Below the pieces are notes generated by a model that searched no databases, was not told the DNA's origin, and saw only the letters and a list, made by a program, of their open reading frames with translations. Positions 1-8,670 of a stretch of 58,725 nt of DNA are shown one piece after another. Every line of letters begins with the position of its first letter. Position 1 is the stretch's first letter. The DNA comes from Streptomyces sp. CB02959 (GTDB lineage Bacteria > Actinomycetota > Actinomycetes > Streptomycetales > Streptomycetaceae), in contig NZ_NNBP01000045.1 of the NCBI RefSeq assembly GCF_002803155.1, positions 1 through 58,725 of the forward strand, read 5' to 3'. The position numbers were made by a program, and so were the translations under genes.

Positions 1-1
1 C

Positions 2-163
2 CGCCGCAGTGCCGTCGAGCGATGCGTCAGCAAGTGGAAGCAGCACCGCGCAGTGGCCAGCAGGTACGACAAACGCGACTACATCTTCAACGGCACCCTC
101 ACCGTCGCAGCAATCGTCATCTGGCTCCGCGACACCGTCCAAGAGCCATCAGAAACGACCTAG
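2..163 (+). pseudogene. IS5-type transposase, C-terminal fragment
   Basis: The frame is open from the window edge and ends at TAG 161-163. It encodes the typical tail of an IS5-type transposase: a basic stretch with VERCVSKWKQHRAVASRYDK, then a short hydrophobic helix ending in IWLRDT. Only about 53 residues are visible; the catalytic part would lie to the left of the window, so the full gene may or may not be intact. A related tail occurs at 19136-19225. The stop abuts a partial copy of a DUF6415 gene, so the element probably inserted into that copy. Confidence 0.7.
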
Positions 164-289
164 GGCTGGAGGGCACCGTGCGCAGCGCCCAGGACCGAGC
201 CCGCCTCGTTCGCGAGCTGTACCAGCACCTGGACCGCCTGGTCGACCTCACGCCGCACACCGCCGCGGCCCGTGAACTCCCGCGCGCCC
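164..289 (+). pseudogene. Partial duplicate of the DUF6415 gene 3' end
   Basis: This stretch is a diverged copy of about 9105-9228, the last third of the DUF6415-like gene at 8671-9216 plus some of its 3' flank. Both encode LEGT, then (A)Q-R-ARLVRELY, then LDRL, then LTPHTA. One extra base near the end puts the original stop codon out of frame. There is no start, and the 5' part is missing where the IS5 tail ends. I read it as a truncated non-functional duplicate. Confidence 0.65.
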
Positions 290-299
290 GGGCGCGACC

Positions 300-505
300 G
301 ATGAGTCCCTGGGTGCGCGGTGCCGCACAGCACCACGGCCGGCCCGCCGGGCCAGAGCACCGCGATGGAAGGGTCCGCCAGCATCTGCAGGGCTTCGGCG
401 TCGGTGAGCAGGCGTTCAGCGGTCTCGGCCTGGGTGCAGTCGAGCCGGACCTCCTTGCTACGGCCGTGTTCGCGACGAAAGCCCAACGGTTGGCGACCAC
501 TTGCT
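300..505 (-). other. Possible minus-strand gene fragment of unknown family
   Basis: On the minus strand an open frame reads smoothly through segments such as EVRLDCTQAETAERLL, TDAEALQMLADPSIAVL and WPGGPAVVLCGT, which look like real protein. It has no convincing start or ribosome binding site and runs into the DUF6415 remnant at its 3' side. I do not recognise the family. It may be a residue of a gene cut during the same rearrangements. Confidence 0.25.
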
Positions 506-538
506 GGAAAATACTTGTCGGGTTGGAAAGTTCTTGTC
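506..538. promoter_or_regulatory. Tandem operator-like repeat upstream of 584
   Basis: Two 14-base direct repeats, GGAAAATACTTGTC (506-519) and GGAAAGTTCTTGTC (525-538), match at 12 of 14 positions and are 19 bases apart. They lie just upstream of the membrane protein/winged-helix pair starting at 584. Their position suggests a binding site for the regulator encoded at 1000-1374; this is inference. Confidence 0.45.
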
Positions 539-583
539 AGCATGATGGGCGTCGGAAACATGAACGACGAGGGGGGAATCGAC

Positions 584-1003
584 ATGGGGGAGTACGCCTC
601 AAGCGATGCGGCTGCCACGCTGGCTCGCGCAGAGGAGCTGGGTTCCGTGGTCCGCAGAGGCACACGGTGGTTTGCCTGGTATCAGGTCGTGTTCGGCTGT
701 GGTGCCGGACTGCAGTTGCTCATCGTCGGTCTGCTGAAACCGCCGTACGCGGCGTCGTTCAGTGGTGTGGTCTTCGGTGCCGTCATGGCGGGATTGGGGG
801 TGTACGCGGGCCGACAGCCCGTCGTCCGACGGGGGTTCGGAAAGCGGATCGCCATCACGGTCGGCGCCTGGGCGCTGCTCTATGCGGCGGTGCTGGTGCC
901 CGGCTTCATCTGTTTCCAGGGTGCCGCTGCCTGGTGGATGCCAGGTGCAGTGGCGGTCGCTCTGCCCGGCCTGATCGGCGGATACCTGGAGGCCCGACGA
1001 TGA
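584..1003 (+). CDS. Four-helix membrane protein, partner of the winged-helix regulator
   Basis: The 139-residue protein begins with a polar stretch of about 35 residues. Hydrophobic segments follow around residues 40-60 (WYQVVFGCGAGLQLLIVGLL), 68-85, 95-113 and 118-135. I chose ATG 584 because the G-rich sequence GAGGGGGG lies about 6 bases upstream; in-frame ATGs at 544 and 560 are possible. Its TGA overlaps the next gene's ATG (ATGA at 1000-1003), so the two are translationally coupled. Small membrane proteins next to a winged-helix regulator are common in Streptomyces, but I do not know a defined function. Confidence 0.75.
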   Translation: MGEYASSDAAATLARAEELGSVVRRGTRWFAWYQVVFGCGAGLQLLIVGLLKPPYAASFSGVVFGAVMAGLGVYAGRQPVVRRGFGKRIAITVGAWALLYAAVLVPGFICFQGAAAWWMPGAVAVALPGLIGGYLEARR

Positions 1004-1374
1004 CGGACCCGCACGACGCGATCACGGCACCGCCGGACGCCGACGCGGCGACCGGAGCCGCCGCACGCACCGGAAGCCACCCGCGCCACGGGCTGGACGA
1101 GGTCATCCACGCCCCGGTGCGCTTCTCCATCGTGGCGACCCTGGCAGCCGCCGAGAAAGCCGAGTTCGCGTTCGTACGCGATACGGTCGAGGTGAGCGAC
1201 TCGGTCCTGTCACGGCAGGTCGCCACCCTGGAGAAGGCCGGCTATGTCGCGGTCACCAAGGGGTACGTCGGCAAGCGTCCGCGCACCTGGCTCGCCCTCA
1301 CGGCAGATGGCCGGGCCGTGTTCGCCGACCACTGCCGCGCCCTGCGCGCCATAGCGGGCGGTGGCGACGGCTGA
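1000..1374 (+). CDS. Winged-helix transcriptional regulator (MarR-like)
   Basis: The 124-residue protein has a disordered N terminus and then a compact winged-helix domain from about residue 28 to the end. The first helix begins HAPVRFSIVATLAAAEKAEF. The recognition region contains SDSVLSRQVATLEKAGYV, and the wing contains GKRPRTWLALTADGR. This is the pattern of the single-domain winged-helix regulators found in actinomycetes. It starts inside the stop codon of the upstream membrane protein gene. The tandem repeat at 506-538 is a candidate target. There is no effector domain, so the ligand cannot be guessed. Confidence 0.85.
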   Translation: MTDPHDAITAPPDADAATGAAARTGSHPRHGLDEVIHAPVRFSIVATLAAAEKAEFAFVRDTVEVSDSVLSRQVATLEKAGYVAVTKGYVGKRPRTWLALTADGRAVFADHCRALRAIAGGGDG

Positions 1375-1379
1375 CGCCG

Positions 1380-1580
1380 GTTGGGAGCCTCGCCATCGTG
1401 GCGAAGCTGAACGAACTCGCCGCCGAGGAGGGCGTTACCGCCGGCCAGTTGGCGCTGGCCTGGGTGCACCGGAGCGACGACGTCGTTCCGATTCCGGGCA
1501 CCCGCCGCTGGGCGAACTACGCAAAGACCTCCTGGGCCGAGTACCTCGCAACGCTGCGGGCCGCCTCCAGCGGCCGGCTG
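1380..1580 (+). pseudogene. Aldo/keto reductase, C-terminal fragment
   Basis: The frame contains NELAAEEGVTAGQLALAWV, then VVPIPGTRRW, the conserved tail of aldo/keto reductases in which the I-P-G-T-R segment contacts the cofactor. Everything before this is missing: the catalytic Asp, Tyr, Lys and His would lie more than 200 residues upstream. The frame runs into unrelated sequence after about 1560. It is a dead remnant. Confidence 0.8.
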
Positions 1581-1608
1581 GCGGGTGGCCGCGGGGCAGG
1601 GTGGGGGC

Positions 1609-1815
1609 GTGTGCGGCCGAGATGTCTCCACCCGCCGTCCACAGGATCTGGTCGACACATTCGGCGTCACCCGCAGGATCCTGACCAGGTTCTGGCTCCG
1701 GACTGGAATGTGGCCCCGACCAACGACGTATGGTCGGGGCTGGAACACATCGAGCGCGACGCCGACGAGGTCACCCGGCAACTGCAGCCTGGGTTGAGAT
1801 GGTTGCCTGTGTCCG
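1609..1815 (+). pseudogene. SRAP (HMCES/YedK-like) peptidase, frameshifted N-terminal fragment
   Basis: GTG 1609 is followed by Cys-Gly-Arg, the N terminus of SRAP proteins, whose Cys2 crosslinks abasic sites after Met removal. The reading continues STRRPQDLVDTFGVTR and then shifts frame near 1678 into DPDQVLAPDWNVAPTNDVWS, the next conserved SRAP block with its N-V-A-P-T motif. After about 1815 the homology stops, so the Glu and His of the active site are absent. It is a frameshifted and truncated gene. Confidence 0.75.
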
Positions 1816-1860
1816 AACCGAAGTGGTCAAGCCCCAGTCCGGACACAGCACCTTCTGCAG

Positions 1861-3060
1861 TTACCCCAGCAATGGCTGCAGGTTGACGAGGGCGTCCTGG
1901 TACCGCTGTGCGGCCTGGGCGTTGAGGACCCAGTGCGCTGCGGCGTCGGTGAGTTCGCCGGCCAGGGTGGCGGACATGTCCTGTGCCTGGGCGTCCCAGA
2001 GATCCAGACGCTGCTTCTCCCGGTGCCACTCCTTCGCCATCGCGTCCAGGGCGGTCAGTGCGTCGTCGGTGCGCAGTGCCAGGCGTTCGATCTGGCCCTG
2101 GAGCGTGACGAACACTCCGACCTGGAGCTCATCGTTGGTCAGTTGCTTCAGTTCCCGGCCGTACTCCGCGATGTCCGCCGTTGCGGTGTCCATGGCGGCC
2201 TGGGCCTCGCGAAGGGAGGTGTCGATGCTCTCGAAGAGGGCGGGCTGGTTGACGGCCGTCTTGACGGTCTTGTACAGGTCCGGGATCTGCTGGGCCCCGT
2301 CGAACAGCTTGACGGCGTCGTCGGCCATCGCCTCGGGGTCCCACGCGGCGGTGGATTTGGCCAGTGACAGGCCGGCCTGGATGATGGTCTTGGCCGTGCC
2401 GAAGACGTCCTCGGCCGTGAGGGCCAGCTGGATGCCGGTGACCAGTGCTCCGGCGATCCCCTTGGCCGCACCCTGTGCGATCGTGGCGTTGGTCTCCTGG
2501 AGCCTGCGGTCCAGCGCGGCGAGGTTGTTGCGGATCGCGGCCATCTCGCCGTCGGGGCCGGTGTACTTCTCCTCCAGGGTCCGGGCGTGGGCGCCGAAGC
2601 GGGCGCGGTCGTCCTCGACCTGGTTCCTGAAGTCCGAGAGCCGGTTCTTCGAGGCGTCCGTGTGGCTCTGGAGCGAGGAGAGTGCCTGCCGCAGTTCGCT
2701 CAGCCCTTCACGGAACTCCGCCGCGGCTTCCTTGTCGCCTGCGGTGATGTTCCCGGCGAGTGTGATCAGGTCGGGCAGGTAGCTGGTGACGGCGTTGGTG
2801 TAGCCCGTGATGTCGGCCAGTGGCTGGAGGAGTGCCTCCTGGTACCTGCTGCTCCACAAGCCGGCGTGGTTGCGGGCGAGTGCCTGGCTCGCCGCCAGGT
2901 CGGGGACGAGGCCGAGGGCGAGGTCAGGCTGGGCGGTGATGCCGGTGGCCGCTGCGATGAGTACTTGGCAGGAGGCGAAGACCGCCTCGGTGGCGGAGGT
3001 GTCCACGTCCTTGGCGGCATTGTTGAGACCATGCCCGGGCACTGAAGTGGTCATCGTCAT
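1861..3060 (-). CDS. HBL/NHE-type alpha-helical pore-forming toxin, component 3
   Basis: The 399-residue protein is predicted to be almost wholly helical, with Ala, Gln and Leu heptad patterns. It shares with its two upstream neighbours a block centred on HAGLW (residues 65-69), then SYLPDLITLAGNI, then a coiled region with LSDFRNQVEDDRARFG (141-156). This is the order seen in the Bacillus HBL/NHE family. Residues 198-236 are moderately hydrophobic and amphipathic, the place of the membrane-inserting head in ClyA-like toxins. No signal peptide is visible. ATG 3060 overlaps the stop of the middle gene (ATGA). It is probably one subunit of a tripartite pore. The family call is from pattern and memory. 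Confidence 0.75.
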   Translation of the reverse strand: MTMTTSVPGHGLNNAAKDVDTSATEAVFASCQVLIAAATGITAQPDLALGLVPDLAASQALARNHAGLWSSRYQEALLQPLADITGYTNAVTSYLPDLITLAGNITAGDKEAAAEFREGLSELRQALSSLQSHTDASKNRLSDFRNQVEDDRARFGAHARTLEEKYTGPDGEMAAIRNNLAALDRRLQETNATIAQGAAKGIAGALVTGIQLALTAEDVFGTAKTIIQAGLSLAKSTAAWDPEAMADDAVKLFDGAQQIPDLYKTVKTAVNQPALFESIDTSLREAQAAMDTATADIAEYGRELKQLTNDELQVGVFVTLQGQIERLALRTDDALTALDAMAKEWHREKQRLDLWDAQAQDMSATLAGELTDAAAHWVLNAQAAQRYQDALVNLQPLLG

Positions 3061-3920
3061 GAGTGAGCCCCTTCGGCGGTGGTCCCCAGCAGGTGGTCAA
3101 GCTGATTGCCGAGGTCGCGGAAGTTGTTTTTGATGACGTTGAGGCGCGCGGTGAGGAACGAGGGCGTGGCCGTCGCGCGGGTGACGGAGTCCAGGACGTT
3201 GTCCAGGATTCCCTGGGTCTGGCTCAGTGCGTTGCCGATCGCGACCAGGGCGTCCTCGGCGGCGGCGACGGATGCCACGAGCACGCCCAGGCGCTTGACC
3301 AGGGCCTTCAAGTAGCACTGCTCGGCGGCTATCTGCATGCTCTGGTTCATCAGCGAGCTGAAATCGGGTCCCGAGGCCAGCACATTGAGGTGCGTCAGAG
3401 CCTCCTGCAGTGCCTTGAGCTTGGCCAGTTGCTCCCCGATGTCGTGCCCGAGCTGCTTCTGCAGCTCCTCATCACTGGCGATCTTCGTGGAGATCGCGGT
3501 CATGTCCCCGTTGAAGGCCGCGACATCGGCGGCCAGGTCCCGGTCGAGGGTGTTGACCGCGTCATGTCCCCGGGACAGGCGGCTGCGCAGGTCCGCGAGA
3601 GCCGCCTTGGCGTCCTGCAGCTGTTGGACGAGTTGCGCCTTGGCAGACTGGGCACCCGTGCTGCCGGCCTTCACCGAGGCGGCGAGTTCCGCCAGGTGCG
3701 CAGCGGTGGTGTCCATGTAGGTGGCGGTGAAGGACCGGATCGCGTGCAGAGGCTCCTCGACGCTGTGCGAGGTCGAGTCCAGCCAGGTGCGTGCGTGCCC
3801 TTGGGCGTTCTTCACGTGGCTGGCGAGTTCCGGAGCGGCTGACGCCTCTTCCGGGGAGTTGGCGAGGATGTCCTTCGCCGCCTGTCCGACGGACGAGAGC
3901 AGTGAGGTCGGTGCGGTCAT
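3057..3920 (-). CDS. HBL/NHE-type alpha-helical pore-forming toxin, component 2
   Basis: The 287-residue protein is the shortest of the trio and has no long hydrophobic stretch. The shared block appears as HARTW (residues 42-46) followed by a helix with FTATYMDTTAAHLAELA, and a coiled segment with LRSRLSRGHDAVNTLDRDLA. I chose ATG 3920, 4 bases after the upstream stop; GTG 3950 would add 10 residues and overlap the upstream gene. Its stop overlaps the next start. A soluble partner without a hydrophobic head fits a tripartite toxin in which only some subunits insert. No signal peptide is seen. Confidence 0.72.
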   Translation of the reverse strand: MTAPTSLLSSVGQAAKDILANSPEEASAAPELASHVKNAQGHARTWLDSTSHSVEEPLHAIRSFTATYMDTTAAHLAELAASVKAGSTGAQSAKAQLVQQLQDAKAALADLRSRLSRGHDAVNTLDRDLAADVAAFNGDMTAISTKIASDEELQKQLGHDIGEQLAKLKALQEALTHLNVLASGPDFSSLMNQSMQIAAEQCYLKALVKRLGVLVASVAAAEDALVAIGNALSQTQGILDNVLDSVTRATATPSFLTARLNVIKNNFRDLGNQLDHLLGTTAEGAHS

Positions 3921-3924
3921 CGGA

Positions 3925-5007
3925 TCAGGCCGCCTTGGCCAGGCCGTCACGCTGGACGGGCAGGGACGTCATCTGGGTGTCGATCAGGTCAGCGGTCTTG
4001 TGGACCTCTTCCCAGTCCGCCTTGGCGGTCTTGAGCTTGGCCTTCAGGAAGTGCTTGTCGGGAGTGACGTTGTCGTCGATGTAGTCGATGACGGTCTTGA
4101 ACTTCGTCTGCAGAACGGTCCACGTGTTCGCCATGGCCGTGAGGCCCTGTGCCGCCAGCTCATTGGCATCCTTGAGCTTCTTGAACTGGTCTTCCACGGA
4201 ATGCAGGACCGCGATCTCCGAAGTCAGGTCGGCGATCTGCCGGAGCGTGGCCGTCAGTTCGCGCTTTTTGTTCTCGTAGTCGACCGCACCCAAGATGTCC
4301 CCGGTCGCAGCACCGGCCACCACGAGGCCACCCGCGGTGATGACCGCGGTCGATCCGCCGGCGGTGGGGATCTCCAGCAGCGCACCCACGACGATCATGA
4401 GGCCGCCGACCACCGCGGCCGCCGTGCAGCCGGCGATGAGCGAGAGGTCCTTCGTCATGCCCTCGCTGAGCGCCTCCGCCTTCTTCTTGAGCTCGGCGAT
4501 CTCCCCCTTGTCGCCCTCGTAGCTGGTATGGGCGTCGTTGGACAGGTCGACGAAGTGCCCGTGGTCGGTGTCCACATCCCCGCGGAACGTATTGAGGGCC
4601 TTCAGTGCGTCCTGCGCGTTCTGCTGGCGCTTCTCGATTTCGGACAGCAGGTCCTGGACGCCTTCGACGAACTCCGCACGCATACCTTCGGCGTGGATGT
4701 TCTCGGCGATATCCACCAGGTCGTCGTAGTAGCTGTCGAAGTTGTTGGCGAAGGCCAGCAGGTCGGTATTGGTCTGGATGAGCTTCTGCGACACGGTGTT
4801 CCGCCACGCCGTAGCGTGATCCTTGGCGGCGGTCTGGTACTGCTCAAGATGCTCGATCTTGTCGAGCTTCACGGTCGGCTGCTCCAGCACCATGGTGACG
4901 TATGCCTCGACCACGGCGCGGGCGGAAGCCGCGTCCTTGGCCTGCTGGTTGAGAACGTCACCGGCGCTGAACGCGCCCTCGTTTTCGCTGGCGATGAGCT
5001 GAGGCAC
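3925..5007 (-). CDS. HBL/NHE-type alpha-helical pore-forming toxin, component 1
   Basis: This 360-residue protein is the closest of the three to Bacillus HBL/NHE subunits. HATAW (64-68) is followed by KLIQTNTDLLAFANNFDSYY (75-94) and LNTFRGDVDTDHGHF (138-152). A hydrophobic hairpin spans residues 188-238, with GGLMIVVGALLEIP and AVITAGGLVVAGAATG. A C-terminal helix pair has WTVLQTKFKTVIDYI and LKTAKADWEEVHK. In the family the hairpin inserts into the target membrane. The start is GTG 5007 with GGGAG about 7 bases upstream. It is the first gene of a three-gene operon. There is no signal peptide, unlike the Bacillus proteins, so export is unexplained. Confidence 0.85.
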   Translation of the reverse strand: MPQLIASENEGAFSAGDVLNQQAKDAASARAVVEAYVTMVLEQPTVKLDKIEHLEQYQTAAKDHATAWRNTVSQKLIQTNTDLLAFANNFDSYYDDLVDIAENIHAEGMRAEFVEGVQDLLSEIEKRQQNAQDALKALNTFRGDVDTDHGHFVDLSNDAHTSYEGDKGEIAELKKKAEALSEGMTKDLSLIAGCTAAAVVGGLMIVVGALLEIPTAGGSTAVITAGGLVVAGAATGDILGAVDYENKKRELTATLRQIADLTSEIAVLHSVEDQFKKLKDANELAAQGLTAMANTWTVLQTKFKTVIDYIDDNVTPDKHFLKAKLKTAKADWEEVHKTADLIDTQMTSLPVQRDGLAKAA

Positions 5008-5480
5008 TGCTGAGTCTCCCTATCTCGGGAAAGGCTGAACGGAAAGTGATCCGGAAGACGGTGGGCGCCATCGACACCACCGCACGGCAAGGGCATGACA
5101 AAGGGAAGGGAATGTGGGACGGCATCCCGGAACCGCATCCGGCCTCGCATACCCGCCGGTAGTTAAGCCTCCGGTTGACCCAGCCGAAGAACACGCGCAC
5201 TGGTATCGGACACCAAATCCGGCCGGAACCGGCCAGCCGACCGACCTCCCCCACCCCGCCCGCCCCGTAACCGCCGGGCACTCGCCCCGGGGGCACCTCG
5301 CGCCGCTTCGGTCACCGGCCGAGTCGTGACCGAAAAGCGACAGGCGTCGACATGACTCAAGATCATCTGCCGGTGGAGGCGATGCGTAGGATCTCCACGC
5401 GCGGTCACGCGCCGAGAGCACGCTGACGACAGGCGCCGGCACAGAGCACCGGGACAGAGCCGCCTGGGGAAAGGTCCGTG
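5008..5480. other. Intergenic region upstream of the toxin operon
   Basis: This stretch of about 470 bases separates the toxin operon (leftward) from the esterase remnant (rightward). Translations in all frames are low-complexity and show no recognisable protein. It should hold the toxin promoter, but I see no clear -10/-35 pair or palindrome. Confidence 0.4.
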
Positions 5481-5549
5481 CGTATCACCATCGGTGGCTG
5501 GTACGGATGCACAAGGTCCGGCAGCGGTACCCAAGCCGCCAGGAGCATC

Positions 5550-6655
<1,106 letters not shown>

Positions 6656-6951
6656 TACCGGAGGCCGGCCGGCACGGCTACCGCGTCCAGGAGCCGGCCC
6701 GGCCTGAGGACGAGCCAGGTCCACCGGTCGGCGGCTTCGGGGCACGGTCCCACTGAACCGCCCAGTCTGGCCTCCGCCGCGCCGGCCTACCGTCCTCGAC
6801 CGCGGGGTGCGCCCGCGAGGTGTCGAGCGGCACGGGGCGCCGGCATCGAACCCAGCCCGACGATGGCCCGTCCGGGGGATTGACCGCTCCCGGTCGGCGC
6901 GGGACGGTCAGGGCGCAACTGTGTGCAATTGATTCGACGCAGGAGGCAGCG
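6656..6951. other. Intergenic, no gene seen
   Basis: About 300 bases between the esterase remnant and the DUF6879 cassette. I see no coding pattern or strong hairpin. The sequence AGGAGG at 6941-6946 is the ribosome binding site of the next gene. Confidence 0.4.
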
Positions 6952-7218
6952 ATGAAGTTACGGTTCATCGGGATTGACCCGAGTACGGGAGGCGGTGGAT
7001 CGCCGACGGTGTGGGTCGAGGAGGGGAGCGCGGATCTTGTCCTTCAGGGCCAGGAAGCCGAAGAGCTGCTGAAGTCCCAGGTAGCCGACACCGCGTGGGT
7101 GCCCGGCCACGACAGGGGCATCCCCGCGCATGAGACGGTGATCCGCATCCCCGCCCGCATGGTGCCGATTCTGAGGGAGGCATGTGATGTCGCAGAGCAA
7201 CGTGCCGGACTTCGCTGA
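6952..7218 (+). CDS. Small conserved protein upstream of DUF6879
   Basis: The 88-residue protein begins MKLRFIGIDPSTGGGGSPTV, with acidic residues and VLQGQEAEELL in the middle and VIRIPARMVPILREAC near the end. ATG 6952 has a strong AGGAGG 5 bases upstream. It overlaps the next gene by 32 bases. Small proteins of this look precede DUF6879 genes in many actinomycetes, so they are probably one functional unit. I cannot assign a biochemical role. Confidence 0.75.
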   Translation: MKLRFIGIDPSTGGGGSPTVWVEEGSADLVLQGQEAEELLKSQVADTAWVPGHDRGIPAHETVIRIPARMVPILREACDVAEQRAGLR

Positions 7219-7720
7219 ACTGCTGTCAGGAGCGCAGCGCACGGCCGTGCACCTGGAGATGCGCGACCAGTACGGTGTCGGGGACGAGGTCGAGGACATC
7301 GATCGGTTCACCCGCACCGGGGAGATCACCCTCGATCCCACCGCGTCCTTCTGGCCCGAGTGGCTCGGCATCGTGAAGGAGACCCTGGCCCGCGGCGTCG
7401 TCATGCGCCGGGCCCGCATCGTCTCCGAGCCCGTCACCGACTACATCCGGTGGGAGCACGCCGTCACCCCGCTGAACCTGGAAGGGGGCGAGCAAGTCCG
7501 CTGGCTCCCCAGGCGGCACGCCTCCGACATCCCCTTGCCGGGCAACGACTTCTGGCTGATCGACGACCGCCTGGCCGTCTTCCACTTCTTCACCGGCGAC
7601 GGAGACTGGGCCGACCCCGGATTCGAGATCACACAGGACCCGGCCGCCGTGAACCTCTGCGCCACGGCCTTCGAGACGGTGTGGGAGCGCGGCATCCCGC
7701 ACGAGAAGTACACCGTCTGA
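7187..7720 (+). CDS. DUF6879 family protein
   Basis: The 177-residue soluble protein has the features I associate with DUF6879: FAELLSGAQRTAVHLEMRDQ near the start, WPEWLGIVKETLARGVVMRR, then VSEPVTDYIRWEH, RWLPRR and DFWLIDDRLAVFHFF. ATG 7187 lies 7 bases after AGGGAGG; GTG 7184 is also possible. The gene sits between a small partner gene and an XRE-DUF5753 regulator, a conserved trio in Streptomyces that has been discussed as toxin-antitoxin-like. The activity of DUF6879 is not known to me. Confidence 0.85.
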   Translation: MSQSNVPDFAELLSGAQRTAVHLEMRDQYGVGDEVEDIDRFTRTGEITLDPTASFWPEWLGIVKETLARGVVMRRARIVSEPVTDYIRWEHAVTPLNLEGGEQVRWLPRRHASDIPLPGNDFWLIDDRLAVFHFFTGDGDWADPGFEITQDPAAVNLCATAFETVWERGIPHEKYTV

Positions 7721-7730
7721 CCACCATCTG

Positions 7731-8579
7731 ATGACTGCCTCCCCGTCTTCCAGTGCCCAGGGAGCCCGTGAAGCTCTCGCGGTGCGCCTGCAGCACCTGC
7801 GCAAGGACGCCGGCCTCACCGGGAAGGAACTCGCCGCCCGGTGCGGCTGGCACCCCGCGAAGACCACCCGCATCCAAAAAGGCGAGGCGCCCCCCTCCGA
7901 CACCGACATCCGCGCCTGGTGCGCGGCCTGCGGCGCGAGCGACCAGGTCGACGACCTGATCGCCACCGCCCGCGCCGTCGACTCGATGTACTTGGAGTGG
8001 CGCCGGCTGCACCGCACCGGGATGCGCAAGGTCCAAGAGGACTTCTACGCCCTGTACGAGCGGACCCGGGTGTGCCGGGCGTACGTGTCCAACGTCCCGC
8101 CCGGGTTCTTCCAGACGCCGGCGTTCGCCACCACCCTCATGGAACTGATCACCACCTTCCAGGGCACCCCCAACGACGTCTCCGAAGCAGTGGCCGCCCG
8201 CGTCGCGCGCAGCCGCTTCCTCTACGAGGGCGGCCGTCGCTTCGTCGTCCTGATGGAAGAGTCGGTCCTGCACTACCGCACCGCCGACCCCGACGTCATG
8301 GCAGGACAGCTACGCCACCTCCTGGCCGTCATGCCGCTGGCCTCCGTGTCCCTCGGCATCATCCCGTTCACCGCACCGCGCACCGTGTGGCCGCTGGAGG
8401 CGTTCTACCTCCACGACGACGTCCAGGCCGTGGTGGAGACGCTGACAGCGGAGATCAACGTCACCCAGCCGCGCGAGCTCGCCGACTACGCCAAGGCGTT
8501 CAACGGATTGAGGGCATCGGCCGTCTACGGCGACGCGGCCCGAGCCCGCATCCAGGCCGCGATCGACCACCTGGGCTGA
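7731..8579 (+). CDS. XRE-family regulator with DUF5753 (Scr1-type antitoxin-like)
   Basis: The 282-residue protein has an N-terminal XRE helix-turn-helix (about residues 14-70, RLQHLRKDAGLTGKELAARC, then WHPAKTTRIQKGE). A DUF5753 domain covers about 95-280, with FYALYERTRVCRAYVSNVPP, VLHYRT and AVYGDAARARI. It follows the DUF6879 gene by 10 bases. In this family the DUF5753 protein controls DUF397 or DUF6879-type partners and behaves like an antitoxin regulator; that role here is inferred from context. Confidence 0.9.
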   Translation: MTASPSSSAQGAREALAVRLQHLRKDAGLTGKELAARCGWHPAKTTRIQKGEAPPSDTDIRAWCAACGASDQVDDLIATARAVDSMYLEWRRLHRTGMRKVQEDFYALYERTRVCRAYVSNVPPGFFQTPAFATTLMELITTFQGTPNDVSEAVAARVARSRFLYEGGRRFVVLMEESVLHYRTADPDVMAGQLRHLLAVMPLASVSLGIIPFTAPRTVWPLEAFYLHDDVQAVVETLTAEINVTQPRELADYAKAFNGLRASAVYGDAARARIQAAIDHLG

Positions 8580-8670
8580 ATCTGCGCAACTACCCGCAAT
8601 TTCGTTGAGTCCCGCACGACGGCCTGCGTAGCGTTGCAAGCCCCAACGCAGCCCCGAGAGGCGGGACCTG

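Noticed and set aside
3721..5013. Long plus-strand open frame (430 codons) over the toxin operon
   Set aside because: It is antisense to components 1 and 2; its translation is Val/Gly/Leu-rich with no motif, as expected for a shadow in GC-rich DNA.
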